Assembly: GCA_020853885.1 (NCBI GenBank) | Contig: JADYXZ010000008.1 | Span: forward strand, 1 to 64,000 | Length of the DNA stretch: 64,000 nucleotides | From: Bradyrhizobiaceae bacterium | Lineage (GTDB): Bacteria > Pseudomonadota > Alphaproteobacteria > Rhizobiales > Xanthobacteraceae | Direction of reading: 5' to 3' | Shown: one piece after another, positions 43,138-51,815 of the stretch | Layout of the letters: each line of letters opens with the position of its first letter | How positions within the stretch are numbered: the stretch's first letter is position 1 | The notes under the pieces: generated by a model | What the model was told of the DNA's origin: nothing | Seen by the model: the letters and a program-made list of their open reading frames with translations, nothing else | Database searches by the model: none | Position numbers and translations under genes: made by a program

Positions 43138-43173
43138 AGACGTGGATGCCCGCGACAAGCGCGGGCATGACGA
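43138..43173. repeat. palindromic intergenic repeat
   Basis: GTGGATGCCCGCG and CGCGGGCATGAC form a short hairpin around ACAAG. Reverse-complement reading gives the common CATGCCCGCGxxTGTCGCGGGCAT-type element of this order, immediately next to the preceding repeat. Confidence 0.75.
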
Positions 43174-43381
43174 ATAGACTATGCGCGCGGTTGGACGGGA
43201 GATTGCGGGGTCCGTTCACGCAAGTTGCCGGGCTCTGGATTGTCCCCGGCAAGCCGCCCTCGCCTAGAAAGCGAGAAGCCGCCGTTTTTCGACGACCTCT
43301 ATCATCCACGAGCGCCAGCGGAGATTCAAAGGTGGGTGTGGAGTGTGGGGATGAGTACTCGCTCACAATTACATTCCCGAA

Positions 43382-43843
43382 CTATTTCACTAAGCCGCGC
43401 AGGAAAGCTGGATTGACCACATACAGTAAATTGTCACCTTGCTGCTTACGATCAGCATCAAGGCGGCGCATATCGTACTCTCGATCGTAAATAAACAGCT
43501 TTCGCCCCTCGTCGGTTGAAACCCCGAGAAATCCATACCAAACCAGCAAGTCGACCATATCCTCCGGAGACAGCGGATCGACGGACCCGATTATTTCGAC
43601 GACCTCTTCTGGCGTCAGCACGTCCCCTTTTCCGATAAACTTATAAAAAATCCCCTCCGACACGCCAGAGACATCTCGAACCTCATAACCAAAATCGCTG
43701 ACCAGATAGAGCGACTGTTGCTTCAGAGCGGCCTCAACGTCCTCCTCACTCACAGATCCGTGCCCTCGATTAATTGCGAATGAAATTGCCCTCTCAAAAA
43801 GCTCAATCAAGGAACGCGGTCTCATCAACGAGCTTTCGATCAT
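43382..43843 (-). CDS. C-terminal part of the P-loop ATPase, separated by TAG
   Basis: 153 residues directly following the TAG at 43844-43846, in the same frame. The content (SLIELFERAISFAINRGHGS then VSEEDVEAALKQQSL, DLLVWYGFLGVSTDEGRKLF, LYVVNPAFLRGLVK) is the small helical and winged-helix tail that ends Sll1717-family ATPases: a RPRxLIxLF entry helix and a final NPAF motif. Replacing the stop by a tryptophan codon would fuse it to the preceding protein with no gap. The ATG touches the TAG (TAGATG), so it could also be translated by re-initiation. AT-rich codon use matches the first part, not the neighbours. Confidence 0.72.
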   Translation of the reverse strand: MIESSLMRPRSLIELFERAISFAINRGHGSVSEEDVEAALKQQSLYLVSDFGYEVRDVSGVSEGIFYKFIGKGDVLTPEEVVEIIGSVDPLSPEDMVDLLVWYGFLGVSTDEGRKLFIYDREYDMRRLDADRKQQGDNLLYVVNPAFLRGLVK

Positions 43844-45673
43844 CTAGTCGACCGCCATTTTGCCGTCCGCCAACCGTGGATTTACTGAAACCCAAGCCTC
43901 AGGAGCCTTAGCCGAATCAAAATTCGACACGACCCGTTCGCGAATTAAATGTTCAAGTTGAGCAGGATCGGACCAATCAACTCCAATCACGTTATACTTT
44001 CCTCGGTCCGCAGTTGCGGCAATTAGGTTCTCATAAACGTCGCTCCTCAAAAAAAGCAGATATTCGAAGGCGACACCAGACCGTCGCAGATCACGCTCGA
44101 TCTTTGTTAGAGCCTCAATTAAGTGCAACACAGTTCTGATATCATGCTCTTCGACGCGCCGCGCAGGCCAACCTTTATCAAGATTGTCGAACAGCAGAAC
44201 GATCTTGGAGAATCCGCCACCCGTTTGAGCAATGGCATCGCGAAATTTCGGAATATCGTTCTCAAACAATATATTCGTAAGTTGCTCCTTGATATCACGC
44301 GATGTGTCCGCGTGCCTCAGTTGCTCTCTTATACTCCGAATCGCCAACTCAAGACGAGCGGTAAAGTCGCCCGCGACGAGCTCGTTTGTGAATCGCAACC
44401 GCGCCTCAAGATCACGAACTTGATTAAGTAGCTCCGTGCTGTATTTCGCTTTTGGCAGCAAAATCTCTCGAAGCCGCAGTATAATTTCCGCATAGAGAAT
44501 GTACTGCCAGAACGCAGCTATGGTGTGATCAAATACGCCAATATTTGAAACACCAAGAAGCTCCTGCCGGAGTTCGCTTAGACTGTGCGACGCTGGGCTT
44601 AGTTCAATTAAAAGATTGCGCTTATCCTTCGCCCTCTCTTCTCCTAGGCGATAAAAGATTGCGGACTTTCCAGAACCCTTGCGGCCAACGACCACGGCAC
44701 CCGATGATCGCGTCGCCCTTTGGTACTGAGCCGTAGGCACAAAATAACTGGGCAGCTTTTGATATTCATTCTCAGCCGCAGAAGACCCAATGTCTATGTC
44801 GTTTAAGATAGTGCGCCGGACCCTCCCCGTCACCTTTGCGCGCTGCTGGTTTCGAACGAGAGTTTCTTGACAGTATTCGGAGACCGACTGCTCCACCTCA
44901 AGTCTGCTTCGCGTCGTATCAATGAAGTCGCGGTAATCCAGCGGCGCCGGCTGATCTTCGTACTGAATAATAAGGGGCTCGATGTCCATGCCGTGGCAAA
45001 GACCCGCAAGGAATGCCGCGCGCAGATTGTGCCGTTGCCAATCACCAATCTCGTGCGAGACCAGTGGGATAACTACGCCTGCAGACGCAGAAACATCTCC
45101 AATGGCAGTGGTCAAAGAAATTCTGGCCACTTCCTCCGGATCAAATAACCTGTACTGAACGGATGCGTTTACTATCGATTGAACGATGAAGTTCCGAAAA
45201 TCTGTTTTTCGGAATGCGTCCAACAAAAAGAGTGGCTGTGTGTGGTCTTTGCTCTTCCAATATTGATTAGTCCACGCCGGAGGCAGCTCCGCCGATAAAT
45301 GGTGAGCTAGTTCCTGGGAGTTCTGGTAACGAGCCTGTCCGATCGTATCAAAGAGGCCGGTCAAATTTACGTTCAGCTCGGCTTTCTCAATCGCAAAATT
45401 CATTGTTGCGATGATTGGCTTTTCTCGACCAACGGCGAAGCCAATCTCGTAGTACACATTGAAATTAGGATAAGTAACGTCAGCAATTAATAGATCGATA
45501 GCATCGATGCGCTCTCGAATTAGATTGTCAATTTTCAATCCTGTGATGTTTAGCTTCGGCCATGGCGTCACAATAATATTTCGCTCTCGATCAATGAGCT
45601 TAATCGCATCCTCAATTGTCTCGCCGATCAGTTTGGGTTCAGATGGGTATGCGAAGAAAGCTGTTGCTGGCAT
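43844..45673 (-). CDS. TIR/deoxyribosyltransferase-like plus P-loop ATPase, candidate defence gene
   Basis: 609 residues from ATG 45673 (GTG 45676 also in frame). Residues 5-90 are a TIR-like or nucleoside-deoxyribosyltransferase-like Rossmann module: DAIDLLIADVTYPNFNVYYE, then IGFAVGREKPIIA. Residues 150-270 look like a second, diverged copy (SAGVVIPLVSHEIG, HNLRAAFLAGLCHG). A P-loop NTPase follows: Walker A GRKGSGKS at 330-337, Walker B IVLLFDNLDKGWP at 491, EYLLFLRSDVYENL near 537 and GVDWSDPAQLEHLIRERV near 564, the latter typical of Sll1717-family ATPases. It stops at TAG one codon before the C-terminal tail encoded at 43382. Base composition is clearly AT-richer than flanking genes. Role as an anti-phage NTPase is inferred from the architecture, not shown. 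Confidence 0.72.
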   Translation of the reverse strand: MPATAFFAYPSEPKLIGETIEDAIKLIDRERNIIVTPWPKLNITGLKIDNLIRERIDAIDLLIADVTYPNFNVYYEIGFAVGREKPIIATMNFAIEKAELNVNLTGLFDTIGQARYQNSQELAHHLSAELPPAWTNQYWKSKDHTQPLFLLDAFRKTDFRNFIVQSIVNASVQYRLFDPEEVARISLTTAIGDVSASAGVVIPLVSHEIGDWQRHNLRAAFLAGLCHGMDIEPLIIQYEDQPAPLDYRDFIDTTRSRLEVEQSVSEYCQETLVRNQQRAKVTGRVRRTILNDIDIGSSAAENEYQKLPSYFVPTAQYQRATRSSGAVVVGRKGSGKSAIFYRLGEERAKDKRNLLIELSPASHSLSELRQELLGVSNIGVFDHTIAAFWQYILYAEIILRLREILLPKAKYSTELLNQVRDLEARLRFTNELVAGDFTARLELAIRSIREQLRHADTSRDIKEQLTNILFENDIPKFRDAIAQTGGGFSKIVLLFDNLDKGWPARRVEEHDIRTVLHLIEALTKIERDLRRSGVAFEYLLFLRSDVYENLIAATADRGKYNVIGVDWSDPAQLEHLIRERVVSNFDSAKAPEAWVSVNPRLADGKMAVD

Positions 45674-45718
45674 CACTCCGATCCTAGAATGAAGCGAAAC
45701 TTCTCATTTTCGAAACGC

Positions 45719-47251
45719 TCACACCGGCAAATTATCGTGCTTCTTCCGCGGCCGTTCCGCGTGCTTCGTCCGCAACATGGCTAAAGCCCGCGCAATCCGC
45801 CGCCGCGTTTCGTGCGGCTCGATCACGTCGTCGATGTAGCCGCGCTCGGCCGCGACGAACGGCGACAGGAACCGCTCCTCGTATTCGCGCGTGCGCGCGG
45901 CGAGCTTCTCGGGGTCGCCCGCGTCCTGCCGGAAGATGATCTCGACGGCCCCCTTCGCGCCCATCACCGCGATCTGCGCCGTGGGCCAGGCATAGTTCAC
46001 GTCGCCGCCGATGTGCTTCGACGCCATCACGTCATAGGCGCCGCCATAGGCCTTGCGCGTGATCACGGTGACGAGCGGCACCGTGCACTGGCTGTAGGCG
46101 AACAGGAGCTTCGCCCCGTGCTTGATCAGCCCGCCATATTCCTGCGCCGTTCCCGGCAAAAAGCCCGGCACGTCCACGAAGGTCACGAGCGGAATGTTGA
46201 AGGCGTCGCAGAAGCGCACGAAGCGCGCGGCCTTGCGTGAGGCGTCGCTGTCCAAGACGCCCGCGAGCACCATGGGCTGGTTGGCGACGAAGCCCACCGT
46301 GCGCCCGGCGATGCGGCCGAAGCCGACTACGATGTTCTTCGCGAACGCCTCGCTGATCTCGAAGAAATCGCCCTCGTCGGCGACCTTCCCGATCAGCTCC
46401 TTGATGTCATAGGGCTTGTTGGCGTTCTCCGGCACGAGGCTGTCGAGCGAAGGCTCGATGCGCTCGATGTCGTCCGTGGACGGCCATTCCGGCACGCCGC
46501 TCTCGTAGCTTGCCGGCAGGAAATCGAGCAGCCGCCGGATCTGCAGCAGCGCCTCCACGTCGTTCTCGAACGCACCGTCGGCCACCGCGCTCCGCGTCGT
46601 GTGCACGCGCGCGCCGCCGAGCTCTTCCGCCGTGACCGTCTCGTTGGTGACGGTCTTCACGACGTCCGGCCCGGTGACGAACATGTAGCTCGTGTCCTTC
46701 ACCATGAAGATGAAGTCGGTCATGGCCGGCGAATAGACGTCGCCGCCCGCGCACGGGCCCATGATGACGGAGATCTGCGGGATCACGCCCGACGCGATCA
46801 CGTTGCGCTTGAACACCTCGCCGTAGCCGCCGAGCGCCGCCACGCCCTCCTGGATGCGCGCGCCGCCGGCGTCGTAAAGGCCGACGATCGGCGCGCGGGT
46901 GCGCAACGCCATGTCCTGAATCTTCATGATCTTCTGCGCGTGCGTCTCGGAGAGCGAGCCGCCGAACACCGTGAAGTCCTTGGCGAACACGAACACCTGC
47001 CGGCCGTTCACGGTGCCCCAGCCGGTGACGACGCCGTCGCCGGGAATTTTCGTCTTCTCCATGCCGAAGTCGGTGGCGCGGTGCTGCACGAAGGCGTCGA
47101 ATTCCTCGAAGCTGCCCTTGTCCATGAGGAGGTCGATGCGCTCGCGCGCCGTCAGCTTGCCACGCTTGTGCTGCGCCTCAATGCGCGCCTCGCCCCCGCC
47201 CATCGAAGCCGCCGCGCGGCGTTCCTTCAGCTTGTCCTGGATGTCCTTCAT
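45719..47251 (-). CDS. pccB: propionyl-CoA carboxylase beta subunit
   Basis: 510 residues. Carboxyltransferase moving the carboxyl group from biotin to propionyl-CoA. Motifs: [19 protein letters not shown] near residue 32, [20 protein letters not shown] near 110, [20 protein letters not shown] near 135, [20 protein letters not shown] near 170, [20 protein letters not shown] near 205 and [20 protein letters not shown] near 375, with the oxyanion GlyGly pairs intact. Partner of pccA at 17947. ATG 47251 is the accepted start; an in-frame one 19 codons earlier is not conserved. The AT-rich gene ends 45 bases upstream of... that is, lies just beyond its 3' end on the same strand. Confidence 0.92.
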   Translation of the reverse strand: MKDIQDKLKERRAAASMGGGEARIEAQHKRGKLTARERIDLLMDKGSFEEFDAFVQHRATDFGMEKTKIPGDGVVTGWGTVNGRQVFVFAKDFTVFGGSLSETHAQKIMKIQDMALRTRAPIVGLYDAGGARIQEGVAALGGYGEVFKRNVIASGVIPQISVIMGPCAGGDVYSPAMTDFIFMVKDTSYMFVTGPDVVKTVTNETVTAEELGGARVHTTRSAVADGAFENDVEALLQIRRLLDFLPASYESGVPEWPSTDDIERIEPSLDSLVPENANKPYDIKELIGKVADEGDFFEISEAFAKNIVVGFGRIAGRTVGFVANQPMVLAGVLDSDASRKAARFVRFCDAFNIPLVTFVDVPGFLPGTAQEYGGLIKHGAKLLFAYSQCTVPLVTVITRKAYGGAYDVMASKHIGGDVNYAWPTAQIAVMGAKGAVEIIFRQDAGDPEKLAARTREYEERFLSPFVAAERGYIDDVIEPHETRRRIARALAMLRTKHAERPRKKHDNLPV

Positions 47252-47345
47252 GCCCCTGCGCCTCGCCTGAATCGACGGGCGGAAGGGTAGCACGGTCCGC
47301 CGTGTCATGGCCCGGCCATACCGGCCCGCCCGGCGGGGCGGCCGC

Positions 47346-48851
47346 CTAGGACGTACCGTGCTCCAGCCAGCGCGCGCGCAAGTAGCCCCGCAGCGGGATG
47401 AGCAGCACCGCCACCCCGGCCAGCAGCGCCGTGGCGCTGATCGGATGCAGGACGAACACCGTGAAATCGCCGCCGCTGATCAGCAGCGCGCGGCGCAGAT
47501 ACTCCTCCATCAGCGGCCCGAGGATGAAGCCGAGCAGCAGCGGCGCCGCCGGATAGCCGAACGCAAGCATGAAATAGCCGAGCACCCCGAACAGCAGCAC
47601 GAAATAGACGTCGAACATGTTGTTGTTGATGCTGTACACGCCGACGCAGATGAACAGGAGCATCGACGGGTACAGCAGATAGTACGGCACGGCGAGAATC
47701 CGCACCCACACGCCGATCAGCGGGATGTTCAGGATCAGCAGCATCACGTTGCCGATCCAGAAGCTCGCGACGAGCCCCCAGAACATCCCCGGGTTCTCCG
47801 CGATGAACTGCGGGCCGGGCGCGATGCCGTGGATCATGAGCGCGCCCATGATCACCGCCATCACGCCGTCGCCGGGGATGCCGAGACTGAGCGTGGGGAT
47901 GAAGCCCGCCTGCACCGCCGCGTTGTTGGCGGACTCCGGCGCCGCGACCCCCTCGATCGCTCCCCTGCCGAAGCGCGAAGGATCTTTCGCGGTCCGCTTT
48001 TCCGTCGCGTAGGCCATGAAGGACGCGATCGTGGGCCCCGTGCCCGGCAACGAACCGGCGATCGAGCCGATGACGGCGCCGCGCAGCGTCGGCAGCCAGA
48101 CCAGCCGCATTTCCGCGTAGCTCGGAATCATGGAGCGCAGCGACACCGATTTCGCGGTGAGCGTGACGGCGGCATTCTTGCCGATATTGTTGAGAATTTC
48201 CGCCACGCCGAACAGGCCCGTCGCAAGCGCAACGAGATTGACGCCGTCGCGCAGCAAGGCGAGGTCGAAGGTGAAGCGCGCGCGCCCGGAATCGACATCG
48301 ACGCCGGAGAGGCCGATGGCGATTCCGACCGTCACCATCGCGAGCCCCTTGACCGGCGAACCGACCGAGAGCGTCGAACCGGCGATGAGGCCGAGCAGCA
48401 TGATCGAGAAATATTCGACCGGGCCGAACTTGAGCGCGATGGCGGCGACCGTGGGGGCAAGCCCCATCAGCACGAGGATGGCAAACGATCCGCCGAGGAA
48501 TGAACTGATCGCGGACACGAACAGCGCGAGCCCGGCCCTGCCCTGTTTGGTGAGCGGATAGCCGTCGAGGCAGGTGACCGCCGCCGGTGCGTCGCCCGGA
48601 ATGTTGAGGAGGACCGAAGCGATCGAGCCGCCATATTGCGCGCCGTAGAAAATACCCGCGAGCATGATGAGGGCGACGGTTGGATCGAAATAAAAGGTGA
48701 GCGGCAGCGCCATCGATATGGCCGCGATCGGCCCGATCCCCGGCAGCAGGCCGACCAGCGTGCCGATGGACACGCCGACGAAGCAGAACAGCAGCGCGTC
48801 GGGCCGAAGTGCGATCTGGAAGCCGGAAGCCAGATTGGCGAGCAGGTCCAT
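47346..48851 (-). CDS. tctA: tripartite tricarboxylate transporter, large membrane subunit TctA
   Basis: 501 residues, about 11 helices. Core of a secondary transporter for small carboxylates. Family landmarks: [20 protein letters not shown] near residue 28, [20 protein letters not shown] near 75, [20 protein letters not shown] near 265, [20 protein letters not shown] and [20 protein letters not shown] near 310 and [20 protein letters not shown] near 335. It starts three bases after tctB and follows tctC, forming a complete tctC-tctB-tctA operon. Confidence 0.93.
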   Translation of the reverse strand: MDLLANLASGFQIALRPDALLFCFVGVSIGTLVGLLPGIGPIAAISMALPLTFYFDPTVALIMLAGIFYGAQYGGSIASVLLNIPGDAPAAVTCLDGYPLTKQGRAGLALFVSAISSFLGGSFAILVLMGLAPTVAAIALKFGPVEYFSIMLLGLIAGSTLSVGSPVKGLAMVTVGIAIGLSGVDVDSGRARFTFDLALLRDGVNLVALATGLFGVAEILNNIGKNAAVTLTAKSVSLRSMIPSYAEMRLVWLPTLRGAVIGSIAGSLPGTGPTIASFMAYATEKRTAKDPSRFGRGAIEGVAAPESANNAAVQAGFIPTLSLGIPGDGVMAVIMGALMIHGIAPGPQFIAENPGMFWGLVASFWIGNVMLLILNIPLIGVWVRILAVPYYLLYPSMLLFICVGVYSINNNMFDVYFVLLFGVLGYFMLAFGYPAAPLLLGFILGPLMEEYLRRALLISGGDFTVFVLHPISATALLAGVAVLLIPLRGYLRARWLEHGTS

Positions 48852-48854
48852 CGG

Positions 48855-49298
48855 TCACCAACGCAGGATGGGCGTCGGTATCTTCAGCCCCACGACGAAG
48901 ACCAGCGCGGCGCCGACGGCGAGAACGATCGCGAGCGCGGCGGTCGCTACCGGGCGCAGCGGCGACTCGCCGAGCGAACTCAACACGACCAACCCGATCG
49001 TGCCCGGTATCAGTCCGAAGCGCTCGGTGATCAGCGCGAAAGCGACGAAGCCCGCGGTGACGGCAAGGAACGGCCGCAACGGCAAGTCCGGCTTCGGCGT
49101 CTCTGCACGGAAGAACAGCCAGGCGATCACGCCCCCGAGGATCGCCGTCGCGAGCCCCACGCACACCGGAAAGAATCCGGGGCCCGGCCGCCCCGACACG
49201 CCAAGCTCATAGCCGCTGCCGACCCAGGCCACGAAGATGCCGAACAACGTCAGCGCCGCCGCCGCCAGCACCTCCCAGCGATTGATTGCGTGACGCAT
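48855..49298 (-). CDS. tctB: tripartite tricarboxylate transporter, small membrane subunit TctB
   Basis: 147 residues with four predicted helices: LAAAALTLFGIFVAWVGSGY, FFPVCVGLATAILGGVIAWL, FLAVTAGFVAFALITERFGL and AALAIVLAVGAALVFVVGLK. The GxxxPGxGFFP motif (GVSGRPGPGFFPVCVG) of TctB is clear. It is the second gene of the tct operon, three bases upstream of tctA and 97 bases downstream of tctC. Confidence 0.88.
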   Translation of the reverse strand: MRHAINRWEVLAAAALTLFGIFVAWVGSGYELGVSGRPGPGFFPVCVGLATAILGGVIAWLFFRAETPKPDLPLRPFLAVTAGFVAFALITERFGLIPGTIGLVVLSSLGESPLRPVATAALAIVLAVGAALVFVVGLKIPTPILRW

Positions 49299-49395
49299 GC
49301 GGCGCTCTCGGACGGCAACGGGGACGCGAAAGGGGCTCCGGCCCCTGGCCGGCGTCAGCCGGCCAGGGAAGATTGCATCCGGACCGCCGGGCAGA

Positions 49396-50376
49396 TCAAT
49401 CGAGCGGCTTGAAGCCGGTCGTCTTGACGACCTCGCGCCAGAGCGCGACTTCGGCCTTGAGCAGCGCCCTGGCCTCCTCGATGGACGACGTGCCGACCTG
49501 CACGCCGAGGCTGTCGATCTTTTCCCGCACCGGCTTGCTGTTGATCGCCTTCACGAGCGCCGCGTTGAGGCGCTGCGCGATGGCAGGCGGCGTCTTGGAC
49601 GATGCCGCCATGAGCGCCCAGGCCTGGAACGCGAAATTGTCGAATCCGGACTCCTGGAACGTGGGCACGTCGGGCAGTTTCGGGTTTCGCTCCTTGGTCG
49701 CGATCGCAAGGCCGATCATGTCGCCGGACTTGATCGCCTGAATGGCGGTCGCGATCGCTTCGAAGGAGATGTCGATATGGCCGCCGCGCAGATCGGCGAT
49801 GACCTGCGCCTGCCCCTTATAGGCAACGTGCTTGATCTCGATTCCGGCGCGCTTGCCGAACACCTCGCCGATCAGGTGGCCGGCGGTGCCGACGCCGGGA
49901 GAGCCGAAGGTGATCGAGCCCGGCTTCTGCTTCGCGCGCTCGATCAGATCCTGGATCGATTTCATCCCGCTGTCCTTGCGGACGAGAAGGACATTGGTCG
50001 ACGCATAGGCGAGCGTCAGCGGCGTGAAATCGGTCTCGGGATCGAACGGCAGGCTTTTGAAGATGCTCTTGTTCGCCGCCATGTTGCCGGTGGTGCCCAG
50101 GAACAGCGTATGGCCGTCGGGCTCCTGCCGCAGCACATATTCGGCGGCCAGATTGCCGCCCGCGCCGGGACGGTTTTCGACCACCACGGGCTGACCGACG
50201 TCGTCCTTCATCTCTTCGGCGACGATCCGCGCGATCACGTCAGGAGAGCCGCCCGGCGCAAACGGCGCGACGATGCGGATCGGCTTGCTGGGAAAATCCT
50301 GGGCGGATGCCGTCGATCCCGCCTGCAGCACGATCGCCAGCAGGCCCGCCAACATCATCGAAAGGTGCTTTTGCAT
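49396..50376 (-). CDS. tctC: Bug/TctC-type periplasmic binding protein
   Basis: 326 residues from ATG 50376. Signal peptide QKHLSMMLAGLLAIVLQAG with cleavage near SAQ. The mature part has RIVAPFAPGGSPDVIARIVA, VVVENRPGAGGNLAAEYVLR, PDGHTLFLGTTGNMAANKSI, ITFGSPGVGTAGHLIGEVFG and KLPDVPTFQESGFDNFAFQA, all Bug landmarks. It delivers the substrate to TctAB. First gene of the operon and divergent from the CoA-transferase gene, with candidate LacI-type operators in between. A lone paralogue exists at 36593. Confidence 0.92.
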   Translation of the reverse strand: MQKHLSMMLAGLLAIVLQAGSTASAQDFPSKPIRIVAPFAPGGSPDVIARIVAEEMKDDVGQPVVVENRPGAGGNLAAEYVLRQEPDGHTLFLGTTGNMAANKSIFKSLPFDPETDFTPLTLAYASTNVLLVRKDSGMKSIQDLIERAKQKPGSITFGSPGVGTAGHLIGEVFGKRAGIEIKHVAYKGQAQVIADLRGGHIDISFEAIATAIQAIKSGDMIGLAIATKERNPKLPDVPTFQESGFDNFAFQAWALMAASSKTPPAIAQRLNAALVKAINSKPVREKIDSLGVQVGTSSIEEARALLKAEVALWREVVKTTGFKPLD

Positions 50377-50417
50377 GAACGTCCTCCCCCTAACGGGCCT
50401 TCGGGAAGCCCTTTGAT

Positions 50418-50427
50418 CAAACGATTG
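50418..50427. promoter_or_regulatory. candidate LacI-type operator half-matching the main palindrome
   Basis: CAAACGATTG, one base from the perfect palindrome CAATCGATTG, about 42 bases upstream of the tctC ATG. Its central CG is typical of LacI-family sites. It could let the LacI-type regulator at 52711 control tctC. Confidence 0.45.
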
Positions 50428-50523
50428 CGCCATCGGATATTTGTGTCAAGCGGCAACAGCCCGATAAACATGCGACTTATGATGTGCTTCTTGACAAAAA
50501 GCCGCGCCATACGGCCAATTAAG

Positions 50524-50535
50524 TCAATCGATTGA
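50524..50535. promoter_or_regulatory. candidate LacI-family operator
   Basis: TCAATCGATTGA is a perfect 12-bp palindrome with a central CG, the usual form of LacI/GntR-type LacI-family operators, 44 bases before the CoA-transferase ATG. The same operon encodes a LacI-family protein. Binding is inferred. Confidence 0.55.
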
Positions 50536-50579
50536 TCATCGGGAGGGTTTGCGCCCGGCGATCGCCCGCAGGAGTGCAA

Positions 50580-51815
50580 ATGTCACGGCCGCTCGAAGGC
50601 ATCCGCGTTGTCGAACTGGGAAATTTCATCGCCGGCCCCCTGTGCGGGATGCTGCTCGGCGACATGGGCGCCGATGTCATCAAGATCGAACCCACCCGCA
50701 CCGGCGACATGACGCGCGCGACCGGGCCGCACGTGGGCGGCGAGAGCGCCAATTTCCTGTCGCTCAACCGCAACAAGCGCAGCATCGCCCTCGACCTGAA
50801 GCGGCCGGAGGCGCGCGAGGTGGCGCGCAAGCTCGCGGCGACCGCCGACGTCCTGCTCGAGAATTATCGCCCCGGCGTCCTGCCCAAGCTCGGCCTCGGT
50901 GCCGACGACCTGCGCCAGCTCAATCCGGACCTTCTCTATGTCTCGGTGTCCGGTTTCGGCCAGACCGGCCCTTATCGCCTGCGCTCGGCGGTCAATCTCG
51001 TCGTCGAGGCGGCGTCCGGCGCGCTGTCGATTTCCGGCGAGCCCGGGGAAATTCCCATGCGCCCTGCCCTGCAGACCGCGGACGTCTTCGGTGCGCTGTT
51101 CGCGACCTACGCGGCGCTCTCGGGCATCATCGGCAAATTGCGCGGCTCCGCCGGCCGCGTGGTCGACCTGTCGATGGTGGAGGCCGCGATATCCGCCGCC
51201 GTGTTCGAAACGCCGGAATACCTCATCGGCGGGTCGGTGCCGCAGCCGCTCGGACACCGGCATCGCCTCACCGCGCCCTACGAGGTGTTCCGCGGCGCCG
51301 ACGGCTTTGTCGTCATCGGCTGCCCGAACGACCAGGTGTTCGCGCGCGTCATGCGCACCCTCGGCCATGAGGAGCTGATCGATGACCCGCGCTTCAACAG
51401 CTACGGCAAGCGGAAGCAGAACGAGGAGGCGATCTCGAAGATCGTCGCCGACAGCGTCCGCGATCGCGAGATCGATCCGCTGGTCGACGAGCTCGTGCGC
51501 GCCGGCGTGCCGTGCTCGCGCGTGAACGACTACCAGCAGATTTTCGACGACCCGCAGATGGTCCACCGGAACGTCGTCGTGGAGGTCGAGCATCCCGCCG
51601 CCGGCACGACCCGCATGGTGCGCAATCCGCTCCTGTTCGACGCGGACGGTCCTGCCATCACCCGGCCGGCGCCCATGCTCGGGCAGCATACGGCCGAGCT
51701 GATGCAGGAGCTCGGCTATGCGACGGGCGAGATCGCCGATCTGGCCGCGGCCGGCGTGATCGAAGACTGGAAGCCCGCGCTCGCACGAGGAGCGGCACGT
51801 GAAGCGGCTGGATAA
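50580..51815 (+). CDS. class III CoA transferase (CaiB/BaiF)
   Basis: 411 residues from ATG 50580. Transfers CoA between carboxylates in the cytosol. Landmarks: GIRVVELGNFIAGPLCGMLL near residue 7, ADVIKIEPTRTGD near 30, FLSLNRNKRSIALDLKRPEA near 58, VSGFGQTGPYRLRSAVNLVV near 122, LQTADVFGALFATYAALSGI near 162 with the catalytic Asp, and the C-terminal domain GVPCSRVNDYQQIFDDPQMV near 310. It probably activates the carboxylate imported by the divergent tct system. First gene of a three-gene operon; the next start overlaps its end. Confidence 0.91.
   Translation: MSRPLEGIRVVELGNFIAGPLCGMLLGDMGADVIKIEPTRTGDMTRATGPHVGGESANFLSLNRNKRSIALDLKRPEAREVARKLAATADVLLENYRPGVLPKLGLGADDLRQLNPDLLYVSVSGFGQTGPYRLRSAVNLVVEAASGALSISGEPGEIPMRPALQTADVFGALFATYAALSGIIGKLRGSAGRVVDLSMVEAAISAAVFETPEYLIGGSVPQPLGHRHRLTAPYEVFRGADGFVVIGCPNDQVFARVMRTLGHEELIDDPRFNSYGKRKQNEEAISKIVADSVRDREIDPLVDELVRAGVPCSRVNDYQQIFDDPQMVHRNVVVEVEHPAAGTTRMVRNPLLFDADGPAITRPAPMLGQHTAELMQELGYATGEIADLAAAGVIEDWKPALARGAAREAAG

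Larger units (their letters stand above)
42457..43381. other. 925-base stretch without protein gene, rich in inverted repeats
   Basis: Reading from left: a strongly structured GC-rich stretch to about 42945 (separate ncRNA-like entry), a minus-strand promoter, a minus-strand terminator at 42985-43009, two palindromic repeats at 43055-43173, two more hairpins (TTGCCGGG/CCCGGCAA at 43223-43250, CTCGC/GCGAG at 43259-43275), then the AT-rich gene. Only short overlapping frames occur, in both directions, none with family likeness. Confidence 0.7.

Noticed and set aside
43040-43280. CRISPR array suggested by several closely spaced repeats
   Set aside because: The repeats are palindromic and differ from each other; there are no uniform repeat-spacer units or cas genes.
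33731-45673. Recoding of TAG as a sense codon, suggested by two in-frame TAG codons
   Set aside because: lipB (15742), the hydrolase at 8577 and other genes end normally in TAG, so it is an ordinary stop here.
45674-45718. Integrase or attachment site at the edge of the AT-rich gene
   Set aside because: No tRNA end, direct repeat or recombinase reading frame is present in the short gap.
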